DNA of 64,000 nt from Bacillota bacterium (GCA_023386815.1 JAEWIZ010000032.1:62001-126000); one strand, 5' to 3'. Shown: positions 34,679 to 44,718, numbered from the stretch's first letter. The notes: generated from the sequence alone by a model not told the origin. Numbers and translations: made by a program.

Positions 34679-35479
34679 GTGGATAATAGTAAATGGTATA
34701 AAATAATGAATCGAATGCAAACCGTATTCTCGAGTAGAAGAATGAAGCTTACCTTGTATGTAGCAGTAGTCTTATGGGTTGCTGTTATTGCACAAATCAC
34801 AGTAAATCAAATTTTTCAGGAAGATATTCAGATTACTGAAGCGTTTATTAAATCAGAGACAGAGAATATGGAAAGTACACTGGAGATCATAGCACAATAC
34901 AAAGATGGCGTTATGACAGAAGCGGATAAAAAGGATATTATTAATAAAATAGCTACAGCAATAGGACTTAAAATAGATGACGATTACACCAGCTGGTCAG
35001 ATGAGGAGCGTAGTGAGCTTATTCTATATAAGCAGGCCAAACAGGCATCTACTCAGATAAAGGTAGTTAGTGTCAAAGAAGATGATTTTAGTAAAAATTA
35101 TATTATACTTCAGTTAAGTCTATCGAAAGCTATTCAAAATATTGATCAATATAAGAAAATAGTTGAAGAAGAATTAGGGAGCTTAGACGTTAAAGATCAA
35201 CAGGTAATATTAAAATATGAAGGCAGCCGGGAAGGGGAATTATCCTTAGAAGAAAAGCGTACCTTAGCAACTACTTTGATTGCTGAACTACAGGGGAATG
35301 TTGCGCTTGAATACGATGAAGGTGATCTGTATACCGTATATGGATATACTGGAATGTTAAAGGAGTACATTTCTTCTATGGGTAACAAGATAAATATACA
35401 GGTCGCTATTACGTATAATGAGATAAATGATAGCACAAAAATCGTTCTTGCTACTCCAATCTTAAATGAAAGTTATTAA
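34679..35479 (+). CDS. YwmB-like secreted/membrane protein
   Basis: 266 residues from a GTG at 34679, eight bases after TTGGAGG. One membrane segment (LTLYVAVVLWVAVIAQI, about residues 21-37) anchors an extracellular domain with repeated structure typical of the YwmB (TATA-box-binding-like) family: QIKVVSVKEDDFSKNYIILQ and KINIQVAITYNEINDSTKI. The family is found in endospore formers; its job is unknown. It is a single-gene unit ended by a strong bidirectional terminator. Confidence 0.75.
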   Translation: MDNSKWYKIMNRMQTVFSSRRMKLTLYVAVVLWVAVIAQITVNQIFQEDIQITEAFIKSETENMESTLEIIAQYKDGVMTEADKKDIINKIATAIGLKIDDDYTSWSDEERSELILYKQAKQASTQIKVVSVKEDDFSKNYIILQLSLSKAIQNIDQYKKIVEEELGSLDVKDQQVILKYEGSREGELSLEEKRTLATTLIAELQGNVALEYDEGDLYTVYGYTGMLKEYISSMGNKINIQVAITYNEINDSTKIVLATPILNESY

Positions 35480-35511
35480 TTGTTCTTGATAGAAATAGAA
35501 AATAAAGAAAA

Positions 35512-35557
35512 AGATATAAGTTTGTAAGATAGATATAAGTTTGTGAGATAGATATAA
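35512..35557. repeat. Short 19-bp tandem repeat
   Basis: AGATATAAGTTTGTAAGAT is repeated with one change (A to G) immediately after itself, followed by a partial third copy. It lies between the ywmB-like stop and the terminator. Confidence 0.8.
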
Positions 35558-35563
35558 ATATAA

Positions 35564-35602
35564 GAGAATACTATCCTGATTCTAAAACAGGATAGTATTC
35601 TC
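35564..35602. terminator. Bidirectional terminator
   Basis: GAGAATACTATCCTG (35564-35578) pairs perfectly over 15 bp with 35588-35602. It stands between two convergent genes and can serve both. Confidence 0.85.
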
Positions 35603-35640
35603 CTTTCCTTATACTTGCATCTTAAGGTTGAAACTTAGTT

Positions 35641-37212
35641 TTAGTACCGACGTCTTCTGCTCCTATGATGTCTTCTGCGATGGAACATTTCATTTAAGAG
35701 AATCAGAGATACGAGGTCACGTAAATGGTTGTGATGCCTCCTCGGTGGATAAAAATATAAACTGCTAGCTTCCACAGTAGGCTCTTCCTCAACCATATAC
35801 TTAACCTTTTCATAAACACGGTCAGCAATTCGTTCCAGAGATACTTTATCCGGATACTCATCAAACATACAGCTTCCCTCATATTCCATTGAATCACATT
35901 CTTTGGAGATTTCTTGTAGAATAACCTTTGCCGTATGTGGATAAAGGTCTATCATATAATCAAGATCCTTATCCAGGTCTGCACTGTTGTCATAGCCATA
36001 GAGCGGATATAATGGTACTCCCATCGGAACACCGTAGGAGTCGTTAGGTGAGTAGGAGTTTTCGAAAACCTGGTAAGTAGCATAGTTCTGATTCATGCCC
36101 ATATTCGATGGTGAGTCATCCCAATTGTCTGAGCGATGAGATATGGTCTGGGCAGCTGCAGGTGGCATATCCGAGGTTATGTTTCCGGTACGAGGTGGCA
36201 TTCCAGTTGTTATATTGGATGGAGCATTAGTCATAGTTCCGCTATTCGGAGCAGAGCCCTGTGGGTTTGGAGCTGTGCCATAAATATATGGCGTTCTGAG
36301 TGCTCCCGGAACAGGTGTAGTACTTGTGCCAGTGCCAGGAGTAACGGAAGGAGTGCTTGGAGTTGTGATAGCACCAGTACCAGTGCCCATACCGGTACCA
36401 GGAGTGGATGGACTAGTTGGAGCAGTACCCATTCCAGTGCCGGGGAGAGAAGGCATAGTACCCATACTGGAGCCAGGAGTGGTAGGGTTAGTTGGAACAG
36501 TACCCATTCCAGTGCCAGGGCGGGGAGGCATAGTACCCATACCCGAGCCAGGAGTTGTAGGGTTAGCAGGAGAAGTACCAAAGCTATTACCAGTGCGAGA
36601 AGGCATAGTACCCATACCTGAGCCAGGAGTGAAAGGGCTAGCCGGAGTCGTGCCCATACCAGTGTTAGGACGAGAAGGCATAGTGCCCATACCTGAGCCA
36701 GGGGTTGAAGGTGTAGATGGAGCGGTACCCATACCGGTGTTAGGACGAGAAGGCATAGTGCCCGTACCTGAGCCAGGAGTGGAAGGGCTAGATGGAGCGG
36801 TACCCATACCGGTGTTAGGACGGGAAGGCATAGTGCCTATACCTGAGCCAGGAGTGGAAGGTGTAGATGGAGCGGTACCCATACCTGAGCCAGGAGTAGG
36901 ACTAGTTGGAGTAGTACCTAAACCAGTACCTGTTCCTAAGCCTGGACTTACAGAAGGAGTAGTGGTGCCTGCACTTGTACCAGGAGTTCCTGTCATTGGA
37001 GAGGGTGTCCCTTGGTTTGGTGTGGTTCTAGTCGTCGGAGATGTCTGTCCAGTTCTTCCGGGCATACCAGAGGTTGTGTTAGGACTACCGGTATTCGTAG
37101 TTCCGGTTGTCCCAGTTGTATTATTTGGGGAGCCTATCATCTGTGAATTTAAATTATTTGGCATTTGGAACGGTCTTCGGTTGCCATAATATCTACCACT
37201 TGTATATGACAT
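35641..37212 (-). CDS. Thr/Pro/Gly-repeat protein with conserved acidic and basic C-terminus
   Basis: 523 residues. After a short start (MSYTSGRYYGNRRPFQMPN) nearly 300 residues are low-complexity Thr/Pro/Gly/Ser, with a 25-residue unit of the type GTAPSTPSTPGSGMGTMPSR. The C-terminal 120 residues are different: DLDKDLDYMIDLYPHTAKVI, ECDSMEYEGSCMFDEYPDKV, then a His/Arg tail ending RRRHHRSRRRRY. I recognise the YP..AK/EC..MEYEGS..DEYPD pattern as recurring in Lachnospiraceae proteins of unknown role. No signal peptide. A spore-coat or surface-assembly role is possible but unproven. Ribosome site GGAG before the ATG. Confidence 0.82.
   Translation of the reverse strand: MSYTSGRYYGNRRPFQMPNNLNSQMIGSPNNTTGTTGTTNTGSPNTTSGMPGRTGQTSPTTRTTPNQGTPSPMTGTPGTSAGTTTPSVSPGLGTGTGLGTTPTSPTPGSGMGTAPSTPSTPGSGIGTMPSRPNTGMGTAPSSPSTPGSGTGTMPSRPNTGMGTAPSTPSTPGSGMGTMPSRPNTGMGTTPASPFTPGSGMGTMPSRTGNSFGTSPANPTTPGSGMGTMPPRPGTGMGTVPTNPTTPGSSMGTMPSLPGTGMGTAPTSPSTPGTGMGTGTGAITTPSTPSVTPGTGTSTTPVPGALRTPYIYGTAPNPQGSAPNSGTMTNAPSNITTGMPPRTGNITSDMPPAAAQTISHRSDNWDDSPSNMGMNQNYATYQVFENSYSPNDSYGVPMGVPLYPLYGYDNSADLDKDLDYMIDLYPHTAKVILQEISKECDSMEYEGSCMFDEYPDKVSLERIADRVYEKVKYMVEEEPTVEASSLYFYPPRRHHNHLRDLVSLILLNEMFHRRRHHRSRRRRY
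36451..36900. repeat. 75-bp coding tandem repeat array
   Basis: The marker AGGCATAGT recurs at 36451, 36526, 36601, 36676, 36751 and 36826, exactly 75 bp apart, giving six units of 25 codons, with degenerate units on both sides. The array encodes the central repeats of the minus-strand Thr/Pro/Gly protein and probably changes copy number between strains. Confidence 0.92.
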
Positions 37213-37420
37213 GTTAGTGCTCCTAAGCTTTTTTATATTAGTATATGCAGCTTGGAGAGAATGTGAAAAAGGAATTATTAAATTCCCTCAAGATTATTAA
37301 TATAAAAATAAAATTTATAATAATTGGGTTGTACTATGGATGAAAAGACATTAAAATATATTGTGGTAAGTTCAAGATTAAATGGTTGTAACATAATGCA
37401 AAATAGAATGGATAAATAAA

Positions 37421-38617
37421 ATGGATAATGCAATTTATAAATTATTTGAAGAAATATTAAATAAAGAATTAGTAAGCATCGTTATTAGTAATTCAACGGA
37501 CAAAGAAAAGGTGTCTAAAATCAAGATACGTCCATTATTACTTAAGGGAAACTTATGCTTTCAGGCCTCTGAATATATCGGGGTTAAGATATATCATATT
37601 AATTATTCCAAGGAGGAACTGCTGTTAAAATTAAGTGATTGGTTTGAAGGTCTATTTCATCAGGCTGAGATAAACACGCAGTCCGGTAAGGCAACTCTTT
37701 TAATTAGTAAAAAGGGAAAAGTAACAATACAAAATAAAATAGGAAAATCCGCGGCAGGGATTAGTAATGACCAGTATCGTGGTAAAGTACCTGAAAATTT
37801 GTTATTACATAACAAGAAAAAGAATTATATTTTAGAAGAAGGTACGGCTTTACCATTTTTAATTGATCTTGGTGTTATGACGAAGGAAGGTCTGGTTGTA
37901 AAGTCAAAATCTGATAAATTTAGGCAGATCAACCGTTTCCTGGAGTATATTGAAGATATTCTTCCTTATTTGGAGAAGGGAAGAGAACTTACAATATTGG
38001 ACTTTGGCTGTGGCAAATCTTATTTGACCTTTGCTATGTACTACTATTTGAAGATTTTAAAGGGATATCAAGTTAATATTATTGGTCTGGATCTCAAGAA
38101 GGACGTAATTGCGCATTGTAATACCTTAACTGAAAAATACGGCTATGATAAGCTCCATTTTATGGAAGGAGATATTGCGTCCTATTCGGGAAGTAATACG
38201 ATTGATATGGTGGTGACTTTACATGCCTGTGATACCGCTACTGATCATGCGCTGTATAAGGCGGTAGCGTGGGATGCGAGGGTGATTCTTTCTGTACCGT
38301 GCTGCCAGCATGAACTGAATAGGCAGATCAAAAATGATATCTTAAAGCCAGTATTAAAGCATGGTATAATTAAGGAACGAATGTCTGCCTTAATAACAGA
38401 TGCACTCCGGGCTGAAATTTTAGAAACCCAGGGATATCGGGTACAATTGTTAGAGTTTATTGATATTGAACATACACCTAAGAATATATTGATACGTGCT
38501 GTAAAGAAGGATAAGCAGGGAAAGGGAGATCGTTTAGACAACGAAGAGCTGGAGTCCTGTATGAACTTTCTTGGTGTATCACCATGTCTGAAGGAACTGT
38601 TGAAGGATTTAAAATAG
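37421..38617 (+). CDS. SAM-dependent methyltransferase
   Basis: 398 residues. The N-terminal half (1-170) is unrecognised; the C-terminal half is a class I methyltransferase with motif I LTILDFGCGKSYLTFAMYYY (about 189-208), IIGLDLKKDV, and MVVTLHACDTATD. CCQHELNRQI follows, so Cys residues lie near the site. This type (PF13679-like) includes rRNA and tRNA methyltransferases, target unknown. The ATG has no clear ribosome site. Confidence 0.85.
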   Translation: MDNAIYKLFEEILNKELVSIVISNSTDKEKVSKIKIRPLLLKGNLCFQASEYIGVKIYHINYSKEELLLKLSDWFEGLFHQAEINTQSGKATLLISKKGKVTIQNKIGKSAAGISNDQYRGKVPENLLLHNKKKNYILEEGTALPFLIDLGVMTKEGLVVKSKSDKFRQINRFLEYIEDILPYLEKGRELTILDFGCGKSYLTFAMYYYLKILKGYQVNIIGLDLKKDVIAHCNTLTEKYGYDKLHFMEGDIASYSGSNTIDMVVTLHACDTATDHALYKAVAWDARVILSVPCCQHELNRQIKNDILKPVLKHGIIKERMSALITDALRAEILETQGYRVQLLEFIDIEHTPKNILIRAVKKDKQGKGDRLDNEELESCMNFLGVSPCLKELLKDLK

Positions 38618-38675
38618 TAGCTGAGGAATAAGAATTTGTAGCAGTATAGAGAATGCTGGATGCATGGAGGTTAAC

Positions 38676-41225
38676 GTGCTAAAACAATTATATCGAATAA
38701 TTATTTTAATCATAGTTTTTATAGCTTCTCTTTATTATTTTAGCCGAGATATTAAAGAGGTAGTATTTGATATTGATAATACTACAAAAATGGAAGCAGC
38801 ATCATTTCCATTAGTTACGATTAAAACAGGGGGTAATACCATTAATCTTCTGCATGGCTACAGTAGTAATCTGGATGCTAATAAGGTTAGGGAAACTGTA
38901 ATTCCCATGGGTCTTGATCAAACCTTTGAGGTATTGATTAATGAGGAGAATTATGATATAAAGAAACTGAATTATGAGGTACGTGAGTTTAAAGGTAATT
39001 CTCTAATAGAATCAGATTCTATCAGCGTATTTGAGGAAGCAGGAGAACTAAAAACTGCAAAGATTAAATTGCAGTCCTTACTACAGGAAGAAAAGGAATA
39101 TGCGATTAAGATATCCTTAATTACCAGTAAGAGTGAGAAAATGTACTTTTATCAGAGAATTAAAATGTATGATAATGCTCACTTAAAGGAAAAGCTAGAT
39201 TTTGTTCTTAACTTCCATCATTCCATTATGGATAAAGTAAAGGCAGAAGAGGTGTCGAGGTATTTAGAAACCTCAAATGATGCAGATAATACCTCACTTG
39301 CCTATGTAAATATCAATTCTAGCTTAGAGCTAGTTACCTGGGGAAATTTAAAACCCACCATACTCACAGACATCGTCCCGGAGGTCATAGAAATTTATGA
39401 GGATACTGCTTCCATAACACTGAATTATTTCGTTTCGGCGGAAGTGGCAGGTCAAATGGAAACTTATCGGGTAACGGAATTTTACAGAGTACGATATGCT
39501 ACTGATCGCATGTACCTTCTTAATTATGAGAGGCATATGGAATCAATTTTTGATATTAAGCTTGCAAGTGTGTCGCAAAATGAGTTGAAGCTTGGGATTA
39601 CCACCGATTTGGAATTGCCTTACACAGCAGGTGAAGATAAAACAAAGCTGGCCTTTATTAGAAACAGGGAATTATGGTTTTATGATCTGACCAGTAATGA
39701 AATTACCAAGGTGTTTTCCTTCCGTCAGGAGAAAACGGATTATATGAGGGATTTATACGATCAGCATAATATCCGTATTCTGAACATGGATGTTGAGGGA
39801 AATATTGATTTCATGGTATATGGATATATGAATCGCGGACAATATGAAGGAAAGGTTGCTATCATATTGTATCGATTTATAAGAGCGGAAAGCAGAATAG
39901 AAGAATTGGTATATATACCGGTGGATGAGCCTTACCAGTTATTAAAAGAAAGTCTGGGTAATCTATCTTATTTAAACGCAAAGGAAGTATTTTATTTTCA
40001 AGTTTATAATGCGATTTATTCCTTTGATCTGATTACGAAAGAGCTGAATTTAATCTCTGATCATGTAGGCCGGGAACAGGTAATGGTACTGGAAGATGTT
40101 AATTATGTAGTATGGCAGGAAACAGCTGATGTTTCTAAGTCGAAACAGATTAATATTATGAATTTGGAATCAGGGGACATTGACAACATCAGTGCAAAAG
40201 AGGGATACAATATAAGGTTGTTGGGAATGATAGATTCCAATATCATATATGGATATGTGAAGTCTGGGGATATTTCCTCCATGGTTGACGGAAGTATTTT
40301 GGTTCCACTTAGTACCCTTGAAATTGCATCTATTGATAAAAAGGTTCTAAAAAGCTATAATAAAGATGGTTATTATGTAAGTGGAATCGAAGTCAAAGAT
40401 AATATTATTGAACTTCGAAGAGTAAAACGCTTAAATGAGGGTGGAGTAAAATATTTTACCTCTGCAGAACCAGATTACATTATGAACCAGGAAAGTGAAG
40501 ACACTGCTCTTATTAGCAGCAATTACAGAGTAACGGATCAAGCTCTAAAGGAATATTATATGACTCTGCCAAACGGTTTTGTTATGGCAGTCGAGCCTAA
40601 GGTGCTTTCTACCGTGAATACAGTAATAGCTGAGGATCCAACCGTAAGATTAGATCATACGGAGCAGTCGAGTCTTACCTATTTTGCTTATATTGAGGGA
40701 GGCATTAAAGGAGCATATGAGAATGCTTCAGAGGCAATAGAAGCTGCAAGAGATGGAATTGGAGTAGTTCTTAATAGTAATAATCAAATTGTCTGGGAAC
40801 GCGGAGTAAAGCTAACAAAAAATACGGTATCACGGTTTGAAACTATGTCCTATCAGGCTACACCAGCTCAAACTGTTGAAAATTGTTTACAGCAAATGCT
40901 TATATATCAAGGAGTTACAGTTACAAGAGATCAACTTAGTATCAAGAATAGCTCTGCCTATGAGGTGTTGAAGCAATATTCAAAAAACACACCCGTAAGA
41001 TTAACAGGCATAACACTTGATGATGCTTTATATTATGTATCAAAAGGGCGTCCTGTACTAGCTATGACAGACTCAGATGATGCGATACTGATCTATGGTT
41101 ATGATACCTTTAATATCATGGTTGTGAATCCTGCAACCGGCAGCAGAGTAAAAATAGGTATTCAAGATAGTACCCAAATGTTTGAAGAAGCGGGTAATGT
41201 CTTTTTATCCTATCTTGAAGAATAA
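38676..41225 (+). CDS. Large exported protein with C39-peptidase-like C-terminus
   Basis: 849 residues from a GTG at 38676; the ATG at 38664 is part of the ribosome site ATGGAGG. One N-terminal membrane helix (IIILIIVFIASLYYF) leads to a long extracellular region with repeated beta-strand pairs (LAFIRNRELWFYDLTS, YVVWQETADVS) that resembles a WD/propeller-like fold. The last 150 residues (VENCLQQMLIYQGVTVTRDQ, ITLDDALYYVSKGRPVLAMT, ILIYGYDTFNIMVVNPATG) look like the C39-like papain fold; the family catalytic Cys is not obvious, so it may be inactive. I know no assigned function. It stands alone between a methyltransferase and an aminopeptidase gene. Confidence 0.8.
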   Translation: MLKQLYRIIILIIVFIASLYYFSRDIKEVVFDIDNTTKMEAASFPLVTIKTGGNTINLLHGYSSNLDANKVRETVIPMGLDQTFEVLINEENYDIKKLNYEVREFKGNSLIESDSISVFEEAGELKTAKIKLQSLLQEEKEYAIKISLITSKSEKMYFYQRIKMYDNAHLKEKLDFVLNFHHSIMDKVKAEEVSRYLETSNDADNTSLAYVNINSSLELVTWGNLKPTILTDIVPEVIEIYEDTASITLNYFVSAEVAGQMETYRVTEFYRVRYATDRMYLLNYERHMESIFDIKLASVSQNELKLGITTDLELPYTAGEDKTKLAFIRNRELWFYDLTSNEITKVFSFRQEKTDYMRDLYDQHNIRILNMDVEGNIDFMVYGYMNRGQYEGKVAIILYRFIRAESRIEELVYIPVDEPYQLLKESLGNLSYLNAKEVFYFQVYNAIYSFDLITKELNLISDHVGREQVMVLEDVNYVVWQETADVSKSKQINIMNLESGDIDNISAKEGYNIRLLGMIDSNIIYGYVKSGDISSMVDGSILVPLSTLEIASIDKKVLKSYNKDGYYVSGIEVKDNIIELRRVKRLNEGGVKYFTSAEPDYIMNQESEDTALISSNYRVTDQALKEYYMTLPNGFVMAVEPKVLSTVNTVIAEDPTVRLDHTEQSSLTYFAYIEGGIKGAYENASEAIEAARDGIGVVLNSNNQIVWERGVKLTKNTVSRFETMSYQATPAQTVENCLQQMLIYQGVTVTRDQLSIKNSSAYEVLKQYSKNTPVRLTGITLDDALYYVSKGRPVLAMTDSDDAILIYGYDTFNIMVVNPATGSRVKIGIQDSTQMFEEAGNVFLSYLEE

Positions 41226-41255
41226 ATAAATCTAATAATACAAGGAGACAAAACA

Positions 41256-42371
41256 ATGGATGAGAGAATAAAAGTATTGGCAAAATCTTTAGTTAATTAT
41301 TCAATGGAAGTTAAAAAAGGGGATAAGGTATATGTACACTACATCGGAGCCTCCACTCAGGATCTGGCAAGACAGATTGTAAAAGAGGTTTATATCGCAG
41401 GTGGAGTGCCATTTGTTCATTATACGGATCAGGTTATATTAAGAGAACAGCTACTTCATTGTACAGAGGAGCAGATGTCCCTTGCAGCTAAAATCGATGC
41501 TGCAGAGATGGATCAGATGGATTGTTACGTAGCAATTCGCGGAACAGACAATGTATCCGAGCTTGCAGATGTCCCTTCAGAGAAAATGAGATTGTATGAG
41601 ACTTATTATCAGACACCAGTTCATCATGATATCCGTGTAAAAAAGACCAGGTGGGTTGTTCTACGCTATCCTAACTCCGCAATGGCCCAGCTTTCTAATA
41701 CAAGTACAGAAGCCTTTGAGGACTTTTATTTCAATGTATGCAACTTAGATTATGCAAAAATGGGTAAATCCATGCAGCACCTTGTAGAGTATATGAACCG
41801 TACAGATAAGGTGAGAATTGTTGGACCTGGCACAGATTTAAGCTTTTCTATTAAGAACATACCGGCAGTTCCCTGCGCAGGCGATCGTAATATCCCGGAT
41901 GGAGAAGTGTATACAGCTCCAGTTAGAGATTCTATCAATGGAACACTTTCCTACAATACACCTGCAGTGTTTCAAGGCTTTACTTACGAAAATATTAAAT
42001 TCCGTTTTGAAAATGGAAAGATTGTGGAAGCAACCGCAAATGATACAACAAGAATTAACAGCGTTATGAATACAGATGAAGGCGCGCGTTATATCGGTGA
42101 GTTTGCCATCGGAGTAAATCCTTATATCCTAAAGCCAATGAAGGATACTCTGTTTGATGAGAAAATTATGGGATCTTTCCACTTTACACCTGGTAATTGC
42201 TATGAGGAAGCTCCAAATGGAAATCATTCAGCAATTCATTGGGATTTAGTATGCATCCAAACACCTGAATTCGGCGGAGGGGAGATCTATTTTGACGATG
42301 TACTAATTCGTAAGGATGGCCGCTTTGTAGTACCAGAATTAGAGTGCTTAAACCCTGAGAATTTGATCTAA
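41256..42371 (+). CDS. Aminopeptidase, M29 family
   Basis: 371 residues. The M29 (AmpS/aminopeptidase T) features are visible: VHYIGASTQDLARQIVKEVY, VRIVGPGTDLSFSIKNIPAV, GDRNIPDGEVYTAPVRDSIN (metal-binding Glu), FHFTPGNCYEE and SAIHWDLVC near the C-terminus. It removes N-terminal residues from peptides in the cytoplasm using a two-metal centre. Full length for the family. Ribosome site AAGGAGA. Confidence 0.93.
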   Translation: MDERIKVLAKSLVNYSMEVKKGDKVYVHYIGASTQDLARQIVKEVYIAGGVPFVHYTDQVILREQLLHCTEEQMSLAAKIDAAEMDQMDCYVAIRGTDNVSELADVPSEKMRLYETYYQTPVHHDIRVKKTRWVVLRYPNSAMAQLSNTSTEAFEDFYFNVCNLDYAKMGKSMQHLVEYMNRTDKVRIVGPGTDLSFSIKNIPAVPCAGDRNIPDGEVYTAPVRDSINGTLSYNTPAVFQGFTYENIKFRFENGKIVEATANDTTRINSVMNTDEGARYIGEFAIGVNPYILKPMKDTLFDEKIMGSFHFTPGNCYEEAPNGNHSAIHWDLVCIQTPEFGGGEIYFDDVLIRKDGRFVVPELECLNPENLI

Positions 42372-42453
42372 GAAATAAAATGAACCATTTTACTGATTCA
42401 TTTGATGGTAGTGACTGAATGAAAATATCACATGATTTTGTGAGGAGGAAGGA

Positions 42454-43470
42454 ATGAAACTATTAACGGCAGCAATACCCTGCTATAATTCAGCAGCTTA
42501 TATGAGTCATGCAATTGAAACTCTATTATCCGGTGGGGATGAAATGGAAATCATCATAGTAAATGATGGTTCTTCCGATGATACTCAAAGAATTGCAGAA
42601 GAATACCAGTCGAAGTATCCAACCATAATTAAGGCTATACAACAGGAAAACGGTGGACATGGCGAGGCAGTAAATACAGGGCTTGCCAATGCGACAGGCT
42701 TGTATTTCAAAGTAGTGGATAGCGATGACTGGGTAAATGAAAATGCTTTGAAACAAGTAATGGAGACTTTAAAGGAGTTAATCGCAGAAGGTAAAAGCCC
42801 GGATTTATTCTTGTCTAATTATGTATATGAAAAAGTGGATGCCAAAAGAAAAAAAGTAATTAACTATAACTGGGCACTACCTAAGAATCAGATATTTACC
42901 TGGGATGATATCATGCATTTTAGACAAAGTCAGAATATCCTGATGCACTCCACAATTTACCGCACAAAACTATTGCAAAGTTGTGGATTACGCTTACCAA
43001 AGCATACCTTCTATGTGGATAACATTTTTGTATATCAGCCGCTTCCTTTTGTGAAGACACTGTATTATTTGGATGTTAATCTATATCGTTATTACATCGG
43101 AAGGGCAGATCAATCCGTAAATGAGCAGGTTATGATCCGACGAATTGACCAACAGCTTAAGGTGAATAAAATACTGATTGAATGCCATGATGTATTTCAA
43201 ATTAAGAGTAAAAAACTTCACAATTATATGATTAAATATATTGCCATGATTACCACGGTCAGCAGCGTTTTGTTAATCAGAGAGGGAAGCGACGAGAGTC
43301 TTGCTAAAAAGGAAGAACTCTGGGAGTACTTGAAAAACTATGACAAACGTCTGTATAAAAAAGTGAAATCTCATATCCTGGGAAGGTCTATGAATCTGCC
43401 AGGAAAGTTTGGTAATAAAGTTGTAGAGATGGGATATAAGATTGCCCAGAAGATTTACGGATTTAATTAA
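42454..43470 (+). CDS. Glycosyltransferase family 2
   Basis: 338 residues. The GT-A fold begins TAAIPCYNSAAYMSHAIETL, then EIIIVNDGSSDDTQRIAEEY and the metal-binding DSDDW (KVVDSDDWVNE). Such enzymes add sugars to surface polymers or lipids. There is no membrane helix, so it probably acts at the inner face of the membrane. AGGAGGAAGG precedes the ATG. The terminator at 43497 ends the unit. Sugar and acceptor unknown. Confidence 0.9.
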   Translation: MKLLTAAIPCYNSAAYMSHAIETLLSGGDEMEIIIVNDGSSDDTQRIAEEYQSKYPTIIKAIQQENGGHGEAVNTGLANATGLYFKVVDSDDWVNENALKQVMETLKELIAEGKSPDLFLSNYVYEKVDAKRKKVINYNWALPKNQIFTWDDIMHFRQSQNILMHSTIYRTKLLQSCGLRLPKHTFYVDNIFVYQPLPFVKTLYYLDVNLYRYYIGRADQSVNEQVMIRRIDQQLKVNKILIECHDVFQIKSKKLHNYMIKYIAMITTVSSVLLIREGSDESLAKKEELWEYLKNYDKRLYKKVKSHILGRSMNLPGKFGNKVVEMGYKIAQKIYGFN

Positions 43471-43496
43471 AAAAAATATTATTATCCTATAAAACT

Positions 43497-43537
43497 AAAA
43501 GTAAGATGAGTCAGCTACGCTGACTCATCTTACTTTT
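43497..43537. terminator. Perfect 19-bp terminator stem
   Basis: AAAAGTAAGATGAGTCAGC (43497-43515), loop TAC, exact complement at 43519-43537, ending in TTTT. It serves the glycosyltransferase and, through the A run, the convergent PAP2 gene. Confidence 0.9.
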
Positions 43538-43674
43538 AAACGTCTACGCAGTTTATCCGCTTGCAATGAATTAAGCCAGCTTCAACACAGATATGTGCTT
43601 TGGCTGGCTCTCTCATTATGGGTAAAGCTGGGATATCTAATAAATCAAAATTTTAAATCAAAATTTCGTCTGTA

Positions 43675-44367
43675 CTAGATGTTTGACAAACGCTCTCTGC
43701 GAGCTCTTCTAGCTGCAATGATCTTATTCCAGTCAGGAACATAAACGATAAAGTACATTGCAATGTTGAGAGCAACTGCTCCGAAGATATCCAGAACAGA
43801 ATGCTGCTTTAAAAGTACGGTTGACATACAAATTAAAATCGTAAGAATCAGAGCAGAGTTCTGAATCCATTTATATTTTTTCAGCCGTTCACTCTTACTG
43901 ATGGCTAAATAGGATGCAATAGAGTTAAATACATGTATACTGGGGAATACATTGGTTGCTGTATCTACAGTATAAATATAGGATAATAATTGAGTAAAGA
44001 TATTTGATCTTCCAAGAGAATGCAAATCTACTCTGAGGTGATGCCCGTTAGGCCAAATGGTATAAATAATAAGGCAAACGGTCATACCAATAAAAATGTT
44101 TGCACAGAATTTATAAAAATCGTTCTTTGAAGCAAACAAAAAGTATATGATGGTGACACCGATATAAAAAAACCACAGAAAATAAGGGATGATAAATACC
44201 TCACAGAAGGGGATATAATCATCTAATTTTGAGTAGATTGTGTTGAAATGCGTTGTTACGGTGTGCTCCAGTTTGAAAAACCAGATCAGATATACAAAAA
44301 AGTATAATAATATGAAACCATGCTTATATTTTAAAATAAAATCTTTAATAGCGCCCAAGGGCTTCAT
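43675..44367 (-). CDS. PAP2-family membrane phosphatase
   Basis: 230 residues, six membrane helices. PAP2 signature parts are visible: PSIHVFNSIASYLAISKSER (motif 2, about residues 141-160) and STVLLKQHSVLDIFGA (motif 3, catalytic His). It should dephosphorylate a lipid phosphate such as undecaprenyl pyrophosphate or phosphatidic acid, or transfer a head group. Basic C-terminus RRARRERLSNI. Single gene. Confidence 0.87.
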   Translation of the reverse strand: MKPLGAIKDFILKYKHGFILLYFFVYLIWFFKLEHTVTTHFNTIYSKLDDYIPFCEVFIIPYFLWFFYIGVTIIYFLFASKNDFYKFCANIFIGMTVCLIIYTIWPNGHHLRVDLHSLGRSNIFTQLLSYIYTVDTATNVFPSIHVFNSIASYLAISKSERLKKYKWIQNSALILTILICMSTVLLKQHSVLDIFGAVALNIAMYFIVYVPDWNKIIAARRARRERLSNI

Positions 44368-44718
44368 GTTTGCACGACCTTTCCCTAAAAACAGTGCGTT
44401 TTAATGACCTTTTCAACTTCGTAAATTATATCATGAATCCCGTATGATAACAACATTTTTATTTGCAATGGGATTAATGGTTATAGTAAATAGTATATGA
44501 ATCACATCATAAATTATAACGAAAATACAAGATAATGTTCTTCAACTTTCAAGAAATAAGATAAAAATAATTCATATCCAGACCGGAGCTTGGGAAACAA
44601 TAAGAGAGGATGGACAATGGATGGAAATATAATTATAATAGATAATATAAATGAGCAAAGTTAATACCTGAGTAAAACATTACTTATTGATAATATGATT
44701 AAATAAGGAGGAATCGAA
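44368..44718. other. 351-bp gap between PAP2 and deoB genes
   Basis: A/T-rich sequence with no clear promoter pair. A 15-codon frame (44617-44664) after GAGAGGATGG is too short to call. AAGGAGG at 44706-44712 belongs to deoB. Confidence 0.5.

Noticed and set aside
36326..37189. A long plus-strand frame rich in Val/Pro/Gly opposite the repeat protein
   Set aside because: It is a by-product of the 75-bp repeat on the other strand: it has no ribosome site, no domain and no end beyond the array.
37336..37419. 27-codon frame ending one base before the methyltransferase start
   Set aside because: No ribosome site and no recognisable product; translational coupling is possible but not supported.
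44617..44664. 15-codon frame after GAGAGGATGG before deoB
   Set aside because: Too short to separate from chance.
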